A stretch of DNA of 64,000 bases from Pristionchus mayeri (lineage: Eukaryota > Nematoda > Chromadorea > Rhabditida > Neodiplogasteridae). Position numbers and translations under genes: made by a program. Below the pieces are notes generated by a model. That model was not told the DNA's origin, made no database searches, and saw only the letters and a list, made by a program, of their open reading frames with translations. Shown here in pieces: positions 12,293 to 37,300 of the stretch (its first letter is position 1; each line of letters opens with the position of its first letter). The stretch spans positions 1,798,001-1,862,000 of the forward strand of contig BTRK01000001.1 in assembly GCA_036245805.1 (NCBI GenBank), written 5' to 3'.

Positions 12293-15200
12293 TCACTCGA
12301 TCACTAGATCGGGGAGAAAGCGGTAGAAACCGAGATTACGGTACGCACGGGTCGTACGGTAGGCTGATTTAGGCGTCGCCTGCAGCAAGTCTGGCGGCTG
12401 CATGTCGCTGCTGTGATGGAGAGGGCGTGCGGCAGACTGCGTCACGTTCAGACTCTTCGATCGGACCCTATAAACTCACTTGTTTGCAGTTTATACTCAA
12501 CAATGTGCAATCCCAGTTGAGATCGATCGATTGTGCGATATATGACGCTGGTTGCGTAACAAACGAACAAGGTCTGGCACATCAATTTTTCGAAGAGTTG
12601 CGGAAAAGACACATATTCAGACATCGAATGCGCACGGCACAAAATCATTTCCTATCAGCACTTTTCCACCCACACTCGAGACAATCTATATTATGATAGA
12701 AAGAGAAAAGAACGGGAAGAAATCCTACGCATTGCTCACCTCCACATCGTCCAGGATGGAGAAGTCCAGTTTGCGCGCCCTCGGCGAATCGAGTGTTCGA
12801 AGTGCAGAACGACGGAAGTTGCTTTTGGTCAGCGATTGAGTGGCACTGCAACGGGGGATCGATGCTTTTTCTTTTTCTGATTACTTTTTCAATACTTTTT
12901 CTGATTGGTCAGATGTATCTGTGCATTTCAGATAGCCTCTCGCTCACCTCAACGGCGTCTTGGGCGTGTTGCTGGCTGCAGCAGTCTTCTTGTTCTCTCC
13001 CTCGTCGCTGTCGCTGTCTAGTCGCAGTCGCGACGGCAACGCCGACGGAGCCCCGCCGCGAGCAGCTGCTGTCGTGCGACGCTGCAATAATGTGACATGG
13101 AGCTATAAGTTAACGTGATAGAGAGAACGGAATCCAGATTGTACGGGAACAGCGAATGCAGCGCCCATTTTGTTGCCATCACCGTTCGTATCAAGCTTGA
13201 ACGAAATTCAGCATACTCCTTGCATTAATCTTTACAGGAATAATTAATATAAACCAAAATTTAAATAAATAAGTGAGCTAGCACGAACTCGTCCGATGCC
13301 GATCATGGGCGCAGATGCAGCACCGCCAGCGTGCACGAAGATGGGAGAGCCGGGAGAGACAAAACTGAAATTAGTGAGTTTTTTTTTTAATCATGCAAAA
13401 GGCGACGTTGTAAGAATGTTAGAAAAAAGGAGTGATATCGAACATCCACCATTGTATTCGATATAGAGCATATTAATTGAAGTAAATTGAAATGAAATAA
13501 CTCTGGCAAATTAAAGAGGAAATCCTGACCTGGTTGGACTGTCCTCTCTCTCCTCCCGCTTCCGCTGCTTCTCCATTCGCGAACGACTCTCGTCGTATTC
13601 CCTGCAAGGTGAGAGCTATATTTAGTCGAGACAATAAAGTGAAAACACGGGTAACTATGTGAGCCAAATGAAATATCTGATATGTCGTGATTATAACTAG
13701 AAGAGAGCGCATGGGCTCATGTAGTATAATCAAAGGCCGAGAAAGGTGAATAACATCAGTGTTCTTGTCGCAATGGTACCTGAAGGGCGACAGACTGGGC
13801 TGGAGTATGGGCGGCGCGTCCGAGTAGAACGCCTCCTGTATGCAGCGAGCAGAGATGGGCTTGTGGTGCAAGTCTTCTGCAAACAAAATTGGTGACCATT
13901 CAATTTAAATAAGTTATCACACAATTTCATCGATGGTGAACATGTACGTATGCTTCATAAATTGCGGGAAAAATTATAGGTTGGTAAAATCAATTTTAAA
14001 AAGTACCGTACCCTCATCGGAGAAGCTCGAGTCGTAGTCGACAGGGGAGGAGGTCTCCATGCAACGCTGCCGCTTCTGCTCCGGTGTTCTCGTCTGAAAA
14101 AAAATGTCATCAACATTTCACATAAGCAAGGGAACCAAAACACAAAAAAAAAATTCGGTTTTGTTAAGTATTGCGAACTGATATTTGTTGTCACTGTATA
14201 CTGTAAGCGCGTACCTCGCAATCGACAGCCTCCTGTTTCCTCGCCCTCTTCCTTCGGGCATTCGCAATCATCTCACCGAGTCTGTAACTGGGAGCAACAT
14301 TATTAATCGATCGTAATCACTCAGTATGGAACACAGATCAGAAGATTATAGTGTTCGAAAAATGACACCACGGTCTCTTCATTCTATCTACTCACTCTCT
14401 CGCCGATCGACCGGCCTAGAGTATGTAGAATGAAGAAAGAGACCGTGACTCGAATTTCGAACTCTATTAGATTAGAAGTAAACTGATAGAGATTATAAAA
14501 GTAACGCAGTAACAAGAAATCTCAAGTGAAAATACTACGATAACAGTTGCATCTGCATGATCTCTTTTTTTCTATACTAAAGAAATTTCCAGGGGGGGCA
14601 TGCTCAACTTCGAAGACGAGCTCGATAATACCTGTGGATGGGAGCAGTGATCACGCGCCACAACAGTCCCGCCCATGTAGAGAGGAAGATGAAGTGACGA
14701 GAGACCAGCGAGATCTGAGATAAGGTAATTGATCAATTCCTTATGCATGCTCTTCACAGAATATATTTTTTTCAACTCCATTTTTTTCAATTTAAAGTTA
14801 ACGTTTTAGATTTTTAGATTCCGAACAATCCTACGCACAAATACAAATACAAGGAAATGATTCTACCGTAACCTACCGTACCTTCTGGGTCATCTCCATC
14901 ATCGACCTCCTCTTCACGAATGGCCAATGGACGGCGTGGTCGTTGATGAGGTCCTGCGTCGTCGGTCGTCCCTCGGGCTCCGGGTCGATCATCCACAGAA
15001 TCAGCCGACGCATTTCCGGGTCCAACACTGCAATGTTTCCAGTCCATTGGAGTTTCGAATTCATAATTATTCAACATTTGGATAAATCAAAAAGGAAATA
15101 GGATATTTTTGGTAGAGCTACATAAAATTGTCATTACACTAGTAATCATCGACGAAAATGGGTCTGAGAAAGCACATGATACAAAATCAAGTAACTAACT

Positions 15201-17406
15201 GGTTAGGAATCGATCGGGCACTCGTCTGCTCCTCAGTGCGTGCCAGTTCTCGCCCGTCGTAGGCAGGTCCATATTCGTTGCCACCTAAGGAATACATTGC
15301 TTACAATTAGAAGAAATAATAAGATTTGAAATGAATATCGACAATGTCGGAGTAGAGGAAACATTTTGAATGAAGCTACGTTAAAAACCAAAAAATAAAT
15401 AAATAAAAAAGTAATCGCACCTCCAGAATGCTCATGCCTATGCTGAAGATGTCGGCAGCTTGTGTGGGCGGGTTGTTGAGCACCTCGGGTGCGAGATACT
15501 TGCTGTCGCCCTCCTCAGCCGTCGCCATGTGATCCTGCGGGAGGATGTGGTTACGGTAATTGGCAATGGGAATCGACTGATAGGAAGGGAAAATAACTCA
15601 CGTGCTTGAGGTCGAACATGAGTCCAAAGTCACCCAGCTTGCACACTTTCTTGTCGGTGAGGAAGATGTTCTCCGGCTTGATGTCGAGATGGATGTAGTC
15701 CTTCTGGTGGAGGTAGTCCGTAGCCTGCGAAAGTATAGAAATTGCATAACTCAGCTTTAACTAATATAAATGATTCCCAACTGATGTTATTGATGAAAAA
15801 TGTTGATTGAATAAGATCAGTACATGACAGAGTCAAACTCACGTTTATGACATCGTAGAAGATGTCCCATATCTCGTTCGTCGGTGGAGCATCGTACTTG
15901 GAGTAATCAGCGAGCGAATTGAGACAGAGCTCAGTCTGACATAGATGTGATATAAGCTTGTGGAAAGAACAGCGTGGGATCAATTTTCAAACTCTAATGA
16001 GAATATGTGGAAAACTGAAGAAAAATGATTATCTCATGTGCCACTTGAGTTTACAATATTTCATTCAAACTATGAATGCAGAACATTACCGAATACACAA
16101 AAGTAGCGAACAAATAAAGCCGAACCTGGATGTACAATCGTCCTCTCTCCTCCCATGCTCGATAAAAGTAGACGAGATTCGGATGGGGCGTTAGCTCCTC
16201 ATGCTTTTGTACCTAAAATTTAGCATAAATCCGATCGATACAAGGAATTCAAAATGAATGTGAGAATCGCCAAATCAGCTTCTATGTGAAAAAAATATTT
16301 CGTGGTCTCAAATGTGATACACGACAATAAATACCTCTCTCAGCTTGAGTGCTCTGTCCGAACTGGATCTGTATGGCTCGATCGCTCGCTTCACCGCATA
16401 TACCTTCGAGTCCTCGCGAGATTTGGCCTTAAAACAAAATATAACTTCGAAAAGATTAGAATGTAAGCTAACAGGGAAACAATTAGATTATTAGTGTAGC
16501 GATGTAAATGAATAGTACCTGGAAAACCTCTCCGAACGAGCCCTCGCCCAGTTTTCGTTCGACGGTAAAACACTGCTCGAAATATGTGGCACGCTTTGTC
16601 GTATCGTAATACACGGACTCGATTGGAACTGCAAAGTACACCTCACTGATCACTCAATATTGTTCAGCACTTCTGAAGTAAGAAAAGGGAAAAATTAGAT
16701 AGAATAGCAATTCATACCTGACACACACTCGTGATCCGTCTTGCAGAATGCACTGTCGCTCTTCTCGAACTCAACTGGAGTTGGCTACAAAAATAAATTG
16801 CTTATCACTGGCATAGGTGCCAATCGGTTTTTCATAAGTTGAAGTAGAAGCAGCTCAGACACCCCTAAACCTGTGAGAAGAACTTCAGCGGTGCCTGAGT
16901 TGCCTACTTTGTTAATCCCCAGTTTTTAATGGGGGGCTCAGGAAAGTAAGCAATGATATCGTTTGATGATTATTCAAAGGAGTAATTGAAGGGATGTGCC
17001 AACCGAGATGGGAGTGTTGGGTGGTGTGTGGAAAATGATGGCGTGAGCGTGGGGCGCCACGCGGTGCTTTTGTCGCTGTGCGACAGGAGCGGAGCGGACG
17101 ATACGCGGGAAGAAGCGCTCGTCTTGACCGAAGCGAGATGTCTCTCGATCCATCTGCAAAGCCACAGTGATGGAATGATTAACCTTTGAACACGTCCCAC
17201 TACTCTTCCGCGTTAAAATTTCCATTGTGAAAAATCATAGATGTGAATCCAAAGGTATTCCTCCCTAGCAGAGCCAAGATCAAAGCACATACCCGCTCCC
17301 GTTTGGTCGAGAGAGGCTCGACTGTGAGCTGCGGGCGACTGTCCGGCGAGATCAATGGATAATCGGGCAGCCGCGCCGAGTCTGTACTACTTAGTGAGGT
17401 GTTCAT
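12293..17406 (-). CDS. wee-1.3: Myt1-type inhibitory Cdk1 kinase (WEE-1.3)
   Basis: Membrane-associated kinase that phosphorylates and holds Cdk1 inactive before M phase. Minus-strand exons: 17406-17293, 17153-17004, 16784-16718, 16628-16519, 16427-16335, 16212-16126, 15935-15843, 15724-15602, 15534-15421, 15284-15200, 15027-14882, 14714-14632, 14281-14215, 14093-14012, 13876-13780, 13601-13530, 13364-13289, 13081-12948, 12845-12740, then a last exon from 12436. The first 19 close in phase to 633 codons. Seen: glycine loop GEGSFGEVF (about 138-146), AVK lysine (160), catalytic loop HLDIKPEN (250-257), DFG (270-272), APE (294-296). HLD instead of HRD and the FRSSSDRAL-like stretch in exon 5 are Myt1 hallmarks. 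A hydrophobic stretch at about 396-419 fits Myt1 membrane anchoring. The tail is rich in basic and Ser/Pro residues. The ATG lies one base behind a TTTCAG acceptor. Two donors are weak (GTTGGC after exon 2, GTTCGT after exon 17). The 3' end is uncertain: phase gives a stop at 12293; another frame stops at 12369. Confidence 0.9.
14353..14462. repeat. Hairpin repeat in wee-1.3 intron 12
   Basis: Inverted repeat inside the intron between exons 12 and 13. The outer arms read GTTCGAAA and TTTCGAAC. The inner arms share CACGGTCTCTTCATTC-like sequence, with a few mismatches and small indels. The centre ACTCTCTCGCCGATCGACCG resembles the core of the dispersed hairpin family at 27868, 30501 and 45561. 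No clear target duplication was seen at this copy. Confidence 0.7.
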
Positions 17407-18114
17407 CCTGAAAATACAAATAATGAAAACAGTGAGCAAGGAAGGAAACGGACAAATTTGAATTAAAGCGCAGGGTTAAATTAATAGCATAGGGCATATG
17501 AGACCTATATGGCGAGGCTATTAACTTTATGTCTAAACGTTCTTGATGAACAGTATACAAAATAGTACGGTATTTAAAATATAAAAATCAATAAATAAGT
17601 GGGACAAAGAAAATAGGCGTCGTTAAGTTACCCGCGCACCTTTTGAAAAAAACGCGCGCGATTCAAACACGAGTTTCACAATATTCACTATGTTTAAAGG
17701 CGGTGCTATGCATTTCTGTGAAGTATTTCTATTTTGATGCACTCCTAAAATGATCACACAATTATATTTTAAGTAAAATCGTAATTAAAAAATAAAATTA
17801 TATTGTAAAATAAAATCAGAAGTCGATTAATTCCGGCCAGGTCGCTGTGTACTGTAGTTAGCGTTGCTCACGAAATTGGGCTCGATTCTCACATCTTTGT
17901 TTTGCTGTTTTCTTTGTTCATTGTCCTTAATTTTGTATTGTTCTTCTCTCATTACACCCATCGCGTTAAGTCCTTGCCATATTTGCATTCCTTCTTGTTC
18001 TGAACCATGCTAGTGCTCGTTGCGATTTAACAATATGTAGTTGGGGTTGCAAGCAATTTATTCGTTCTTGCTTTCTCTTGGGATAATAAGTTACGAAAGG
18101 GCGCGCTGATCCGC
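17407..18114. other. Intergenic: wee-1.3 5' flank and collagen 3' flank
   Basis: No exon was supported. The right part is the collagen 3' untranslated region. The left part, next to the wee-1.3 ATG, is AT-rich with a short GCGCGCG patch near 17656 and should hold the kinase promoter. No TATA element was recognised. Confidence 0.5.
18057..18062 (-). terminator. Polyadenylation signal AATAAA of the collagen gene
   Basis: AATAAA on the minus strand, 53 bases past the collagen TAA, the usual distance for a nematode 3' untranslated region. Confidence 0.7.
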
Positions 18115-19316
18115 TTAAGATCTGCGGTCGGGGCAGGGGCAGTAGTTGGCATCGGCGCCATGGGCTCCGTTCTCTCCATTCTCTCCGTGCTCTCCATCGC
18201 AGCCAGCCTTTCCGGGGAATCCCTTGGGTCCCTGAGGTCCGGACTGTCCGGGGGTTCCATCACGTCCGGGCTCTCCGGCCTTTCCGGGCTGTCCATCGGG
18301 TCCGGGCCATCCGGTGGGTCCGACGGGTCCGGGTGCTCCAGGGTAGGCGACGATTCCGTCCTGTCCAGGCTCTCCGGGGAATCCATCGAAGCCCTTCTCT
18401 CCGGGCTTGCCAGTGTTGCCCTCCTCTCCGGGTGCTCCCTGGTCTCCGTCCTTGCCGGGGGGTCCCATCTCTCCAGCTCCTCCGGGGAATCCGGGGGTTC
18501 CCTCGGGTCCAAGGGGTCCGGGAGGTCCAGGGGGTCCAGGAGGGCACTGCACGCATCCTCCGGGCTGGTCGAAGGTGGCGGCGAGCGAGACTCCGGAGGC
18601 TCCGGGGCGTCCGTGAGCTCCAGGGGCTCCGTTGTCTCCGCGAGCTCCGGGAGGTCCAGGAGGTCCGGGAGGTCCGGCGGGGCATCCACGGTTGCGCTCG
18701 TGGCAGTTGCAGGTCGAAGCACCAGCGGAACGCTTCTCTGCAAGGGGGAATTGGTATACTGTAGATTTATTGATTTTTTTGTCCTGACTTGGGAATGACT
18801 ACTCACGACGGGCGAAGAGAGAGGCGAAGTTGGGAGGAGCCTCGGAGTTGCCGTTGGGGTTGACGTGGAGGGCGAGGATGCTCACCCAGGTGTCGTCAGC
18901 GACGATGCGGAACTCACCCATGCCGTCCATGATCTGGAATACTACAGTAATCCGCGGTGTCGCTGTAGGAAACAATGCCCTTCACTTTAGATAGTATCTT
19001 GCCCTAGGGAGAAGGGAAGGGATAGGTTGCGCAGTAACCGAAAAACTCGCTAAGCGGTTAGAGAAAAACGCCGGTCGTCTTTTGTCTCAGATCATGATGA
19101 GTTGAACTGGTTTTTGTTCATGGATTCTCCCTTCTCTAAGATTCCTTCTATTGTTGATTCTGTTCTGCGGATGGGACGGGTACTTGTGCGGTGGTGTGCC
19201 TACAGTACCTCGTCGTGCATGTTGTCGATGTCGGAGACGATGCGACCGACGGCAATGAGGGCCGCCAGAGTGGAGACGAGAGCGACGACGCCGCCGAACT
19301 GAAGGGCGAGGCCCAT
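18115..19316 (-). CDS. Cuticle collagen (col family)
   Basis: Structural protein secreted by the hypodermis into the nematode cuticle. Three minus-strand exons, 19316-19209, 18933-18807 and 18737-18115, join in phase to 285 residues, a normal size for this family. Exon 1 encodes the hydrophobic N-terminal segment (about residues 4-25) of the cuticle-collagen N domain. Residues 78-81 read RQKR, the furin/BLI-4 type cleavage site of homology box A, and the codon for Q79 is split by intron 2. The Gly-X-Y region starts near residue 100 after a [10 protein letters not shown] cysteine cluster. It is interrupted once by a cysteine-containing spacer ([11 protein letters not shown]) and ends with a cysteine pair in [10 protein letters not shown]. 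The ATG sits 7 bases behind a TTGCAG acceptor, as expected for trans-splicing. Intron 1 begins GTACTGTAGG. The specific col number cannot be told. The gene is divergent from MIA40. Confidence 0.93.
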
Positions 19317-19752
19317 GATGCTTCTGCAAGGGGTGGAGGTCAAGATACGAGGGATGGGGTACTGTAGGTCACTGGGGCAAAATAGGAAGAGACCTTAATG
19401 AAGGGTGAAAGAATGGAACAATGGAAGGATGATTGTAAGGCGAAGCAGCGCTGCTTTTATAGCAAAGGCAGGGGCGGGTAAGCACCTCCTTTTTGCGCGG
19501 CCTGGATGGGAAGAAAGGGAGGTGAACTTGATCGAGCGTATCGCTGTCGATGGAGAGAGTGGGCGAAAGCGAGAGAGGGAGAGAGACGACCCGTGGAAGA
19601 GAAAGGAGAAAGGACGCGACTCTAGAGCCTTGAGGGGGATGGCAGCGATGGAATGAACGATTGCATTGATTCATTATTGAGATGATTGTAATTATCGATT
19701 GGCCGGAGAATGCTTTGATCGATTATCATGATCTTCATTACAGTATCTCGAG
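19317..19752. promoter_or_regulatory. Divergent promoter region between collagen (-) and MIA40 (+)
   Basis: 436 bases separate the two start codons, so both promoters must lie here unless control elements sit in introns. The collagen side carries a TATA box. The MIA40 side ends in ATTACAG 9 bases before its ATG, a trans-splice type acceptor, and shows no TATA. The middle is purine-rich (GAGAGAGGGAGAGAGACG near 19572). Confidence 0.6.
19454..19461 (-). promoter_or_regulatory. TATA box of the collagen gene
   Basis: TATAAAAG on the minus strand, about 140 bases upstream of the collagen ATG. Strong TATA boxes at this kind of distance are common in highly and periodically expressed cuticle collagen genes. 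Confidence 0.6.
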
Positions 19753-21096
19753 ATGTCGTCGGACACTCCGCAGGATCTACAGAAGCAGGAGAAGTTCGAT
19801 CGGGTGAATATCATCGATTTTATGCATACTATCGCGGGATTTATCTTTGCTTTTTGTGTGATGGATGTATCCTCATTAGGATCTCGATAGGGATAGGAGA
19901 GAGGACGGGTTTCAGTTCGCCCAACCCTTATGGAACATTGTTTGGAGAAAATACCTGTTCGTAATCTTCTTCCAATGAGTGGATAAGTCCCTTTGTTTAC
20001 ATCGGTTTTTTGGTACAATTAGCTTTAATCGTCAGTGCTTGGAACACTCGAACAATCAGAAAAAAATGGTAAACAATGGGTATACTTTGCATATGTTACC
20101 ATGTGCATACGAGATCACCCTCTTCAGCAGTGAATCATCCAATCACCAAGTGAGTCCCCCTTTCAGGTTGGCTACCTGACGGAGGAGCAGTTCTGGGCTC
20201 CGATCGAGGACGAGTACGTGGCGAAGCTAGCTGCCACCACTCCCGAGGACATCTTCCCCTCGCCCAACCCCGGTTAGTCATCTATACCTTAGAATCAATA
20301 CACACTTGCGGTTCACTACGTGGATGTCAAAACAATCAGCTCGTAATAGTGCCCGTGCGCTCGAACTCCGAGTACATTAGCTTGAAATAGAATCTGAGCA
20401 TAGCTAGTAAAGCATATTCTATTGACTTCTTTAGTTCCGCTCTTTGTTTCCCAACTGAATAATCGAAGGTCCCTCCAATCCGGACGGTACGGTCAACTTC
20501 GAGTGCCACTGCGTGGGTCATCTCGTCGCGTCGCCGTGCGGATTCGAATTCAGAGAGGCCATCTCTTGCCAGAAGGTACGGAAGACTTGGAGGATACGGT
20601 TGAGTCATGGAAAAAGTTAAAATCTAAGAAAAAAGATACGATGTTCATGATTTTTGCTGCAGATTTGTGGAGAGTAAATATATTTGAAATTGTTGCCCTG
20701 TATGTAAATGTGTCCTCACAGCTCACTTTTCATTGACTGTTGTGCGAAGATGAATATTGAAGGGCAGAAGTGGAAAAATATTTAGTTAAAATTCATTTTA
20801 AATGCGCAGGCGGCGACGTCGGACGAGGATGACGCACGGTGCGCGGAGCAGCTGATGCGCTTCATGGACTGCGCCATCCGGACGCAGTGCTTCAAGAGTA
20901 AGCTGTTTTGAAGGAGTTAGGGGACTTCTAATGGAATATAGTCAATGATGTCTGCTTAATTCTTCAACGTTAGAGTAACTTGATTTCTCGTTTGAAGATT
21001 GGTTTAGATTTGAGAATTGGATGGAGATTTGGCGTATGGTGTATATAATTATCATTTCTTTCAGAAAACAAGGACACCGAGGACAAGGATGATTGA
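19753..21096 (+). CDS. MIA40/CHCHD4 intermembrane-space oxidoreductase with CHC redox site
   Basis: MIA40 traps and oxidises small cysteine-motif proteins imported into the mitochondrial intermembrane space, with Erv1/ALR as partner. Plus-strand exons 19753-19803, 20167-20272, 20469-20575, 20810-20897 and 21065-21096 join in phase to 127 residues. The cysteine spacing matches human CHCHD4: C65-x-C67, then 9 residues on C76-x9-C86, then 13 residues on C99-x9-C109 (twin CX9C), plus C115. The redox pair reads C-H-C where the family has C-P-C. The N-terminal part is acidic and aromatic (EEQFWAPIEDEY) and the C-terminal tail is charged (NKDTEDKDD). There is no signal peptide, as in animal MIA40. 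The ATG lies behind an ATTACAG acceptor. The family call rests on exact cysteine spacing; other twin-CX9C proteins lack the upstream CxC. Confidence 0.88.
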
Positions 21097-21226
21097 AGGG
21101 AGAAGTAAGTGCAATATCAACAAGGACCTCGTTTTTATCTATAGCCCATGATTCTTGCAATTTCTCATTTTTTTGTTTAGAATTAGATATAATCGATAGG
21201 TTCAATTCCGTTGTTTCTGTTATGTT

Positions 21227-21232
21227 AATAAA
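21227..21232 (+). terminator. Polyadenylation signal AATAAA of the MIA40 gene
   Basis: AATAAA 131 bases past the MIA40 TGA, within AT-rich sequence. Confidence 0.6.
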
Positions 21233-21906
21233 ATATTCATGCTCTTTATTCGACTTAACATTTAACGATTTTCACAATGTATTCTCAATTTGGGTGACGA
21301 ATCAAGGGATATATATTTACAGAAATGAGGCAGTATTCGTAATGATAATAGGGTCAGCTGAGTGACCAAGTGCAGATCTGAATAGGAGTGGAAGGGAGCT
21401 GGAAGATGGGAGTAGAATGAGCGGGACACAATCTCGTATTCTCAGGGTTCTATCACGAGGAATGTGGCTGCGAGCTACAGTAGATCATGGACAGATCACG
21501 GGTGGCTACGGTAGATCAGGGCTAGTTGGGACGTAATGGTACATTACGGGGAGATCACGAATGGTTACAGTAGATCAGAGATTGGTACGGGAGATGACCG
21601 GTGGCTGGTGAAATGACTACGGTAGATCACTAACATTCGTCGACTACGCGAATATCATCAGCATTCGTGGAGTATTGTGACCTGAATATCGGGTTGATTA
21701 CGGTATGAGAATGGATTACGGTAGAATGCATTGTCCGTATGATGAGTTAGCTTTTTTGCTTTAGAATATGTGATTGGTCGAGCACAACAAATTACCGTGC
21801 AGTGTTGAACAGGTCTAGATGCTCCATGCTGGGAGCTACCTCGCCCAACGGTGGTACTGTGGGCGACCTGCAATCACGAACTAACATTTTCATTGACCCA
21901 TATACG
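21233..21906. other. Convergent intergenic region with TACNGTA-rich repeats
   Basis: This region lies between the converging MIA40 and KCNQ genes. From about 21470 to 21720 it holds a loose repeat of words such as CTACGGTAGATCA, CTACAGTAGATCA and GTTACAGTAGATCAG, spaced 20-50 bases apart. No exon was supported. Confidence 0.6.
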
Positions 21907-34360
<12,454 letters not shown>

Positions 34361-37300
34361 CTTACAACCTACACACGTTGCGCGTGAAGAGGCGTCAATA
34401 TAGCTCGTGGGAATTTGCTAGAGGGAGGGAGTGGGACTGAGCCCAGGCAGGGTACGTTTAGCGAATGGTAGTCAGAATGGCGGTGTTATCTAGGCGAAGT
34501 GCCTATGAATGAAATGTGAGACAACCAACAACTTTTGTATGATAAACAGCGCTATAGAGCAGGGTAAATGAGGAGAGGGAGAGAGTTATGTTATTGCCCG
34601 GGACTGTCAAGAGACGCGAATGAAGTAGTCGGAGAGGTGGAGGCGTGATCAGAGAGGTTTCAATCCGTGGAGTGAGGCGTAATTGCGGAAGGAGGGAGAG
34701 GAAGACCCAATCTGTGCCTGATAACGGCGTCATTCCGACACAACCACATCATCGGCTGTCTGACTACTTCTTCTATTGACGACAATGGTCTTTGACGAAG
34801 TTAGAATGTAAAAGTGGCAGCAGATAATATGAACGTGTTGAGACACCTCCACATCGGATTGAGTTTGGCGCAGAATTCAAATTGGAAAATACTGTTGCAT
34901 ATGAAGTTGTTCATTTTAAAACGGAAAATATGGAATGACATCGAATGGCTCTCGAGTTCAGCTAGCCGATGGCTTAAAGAAGAGGTCAAATGAGCGCGAG
35001 GACAAGCGAATGAGACACGCTCATTCTCCCCTGTCATCTTCTTTTTCCGGGTCGTTTCGGCGGCGATGCAAAATGACCAATTATTCAGAGACGACGAAGC
35101 CACTCTGGAGACCAATGCGCGAGCCATTGCAGAATACGCCAGTTTTAAGAATTGGGAATGTTATTGTTTGAAAAAAATCTAAAGGGCCTAGTTGTGTTCT
35201 CCCGAGAGCCCAGTCTCGAAGACGCAATGAGTATTTTAATTTTTTCCCTTGCCAGAGTGGATGTGATTCCCACTTTCCGTTTTAAATAAGAGATAGGTTC
35301 TGTCTAATGTTCAAACAAGTGAGTAAAACATGAGCATAAAATAGATTTCTACTCACCATAGTGTTGGAGTTGTCGGCAGCGGAGATTTTTCTCATTTCGT
35401 CGGTCTGCCTACGTTCGCATTACCGTCCGTTCCTGAATAACTCGCGATTACTCCTAAATATGAGTAAGTATAATCAGATAACGTCGACGATGAGAAATCG
35501 AGGAAATTCAAGCAGTGAACATGAGAAACCTCGACAAAGCCCATGTGACAATATCATAGAGTAGCATGAGAGGGAGTATGAGAGGAGGAAGAAGAGATGT
35601 TTCTGAACTGCACACACATTCTCCCACTCTACAAGCTCAATCGGGATTCCGACTTGGGTCGACGAGATCTGGAAATCACAGTAGACTGACTCCCCACATT
35701 TCCTCTCAAAACTCATGTAGGTATCTCCGCACAGCCAACCTGGATAATTCCAAGTCAATGAGTCCAAGAAAGAGGGAGTAAGTATGAAATCGTTTAGCGC
35801 GGGATGGAATGATTGGAAATTACATTATCGCGAGGTGACTGAGGAGGTAATACTTCTTACATCGGTCAAGAAGTGTGATAAAATGTGCAAAAGCAAGAGA
35901 GGTCCGTCCAGGCTTCTGTGACCTGCGCGAGGGGAGAGAGAGGGGGAAGGGGTGAGGTTGGGGAGGAGCGGGGGCAACCCCATATATTGTGGCTGCTGGG
36001 TAAGGAGAGGGAGAGGGGGGAAGGAGGTGTGAGATGAGGAAGCGGAGACGCATCGAACTTTACAACGCAATCAAGGCCCGCTAGCTGCTCTTTTACGCAA
36101 CACTTGACCGATTCCTCTCAGAACGCAACGGACCGTCGTGAAAACTAATGACTTGATCTTTCGAGCTCATTTCGTGCCTATCAGAGTGGAAAGGCGGCAA
36201 GAGTCTCGGTGATGAAAAGTAGGGTGGGAGGCTTTCAGCGCGATGAGAGGATCGAATCAGCAGATGGATTCACGTGTGTGCAAATATCGAGGAAGAAAGA
36301 AGACGACAGCAGATGTCACGACGAAAGGAGGATATTCGACAATACGGAGAGATCGACCAGTGACGAAAGCAAATATACCCTTCTCATTTGAGTAATGGCC
36401 AGACTTCCCCCCTCTCCCCCTCTAAGCATGAATAAGTACGTCTCCATATCCTAGAAGTACAATTCCAGAAGCAATCGATGGCGTTGTTTTTGTCAATCAT
36501 GCAACAGGACTCGAAGCAGGGGCAATTCCACTAGGACATTTCCTCCCTCCCCCCTCGCGAAATGAGATGTGCAAGTGCTGGAAAAGAAGAAGAATGAGAT
36601 CAGAGGATAAGAGAGGAGATCTCAAGGGTAGTAGGAGGGGGGCTCAAGAAGGCTTTGAAAGTCGCAAAAAGTTGACAACCTTTCAATTTTTGCTCACTCA
36701 AATGATGCAGAGACTAGATGATGAGGACTATAAGTCGAATCTCGGAGCCTCTAGTCCGAATATGATGGAAAATAAAGGGTAGAATGCCGGAGATTGACTC
36801 TTCAGTGAGGACCAAATGGACGTTTTCGCGAAGTTTGAGCTCAATACTCAAGTGAAATTGAATCGGAAGGAATCGTGATTTCACAAATGCCGGAAGACCT
36901 CGCTCGGCGCGTCTTTTCATTTAGGAAGGTCGCGCCCTCTAATGAAGCCTATTCCGAAGGGGAAGAAAAATTCTCGTGCGCTTGGCCGTGAATCTAAATT
37001 GGAAGACTGCTGGTCCTACTCGGGTTTCAGTAGGGCGCTTTACCTCGAGATCTCAAGGGTGCTAGACCATGCAGGCTAGAATCTACTTTGATTGAGAAGT
37101 ACATGCCCGCGCAATTCAACACGAGAAATCCTACATAATTTCTTCTTCCGGGTGTGCGCATGAAATTACTAGAAGTAGTGACGCAAGACTTCCTTCGTGC
37201 ATGACTCACGTTTTTTTTCCTATGGTGGAGTACGATCGGTTATCAATAGGAAATGGTGGGATCGTTGATCCGCAGGCCGCAGTTATCACCTCATTGTACG

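Noticed and set aside
18160..18798. Long open frames on + and in other - frames over the collagen exon
   Set aside because: These are shadows of the Gly-X-Y coding frame; the - strand collagen frame explains the sequence.
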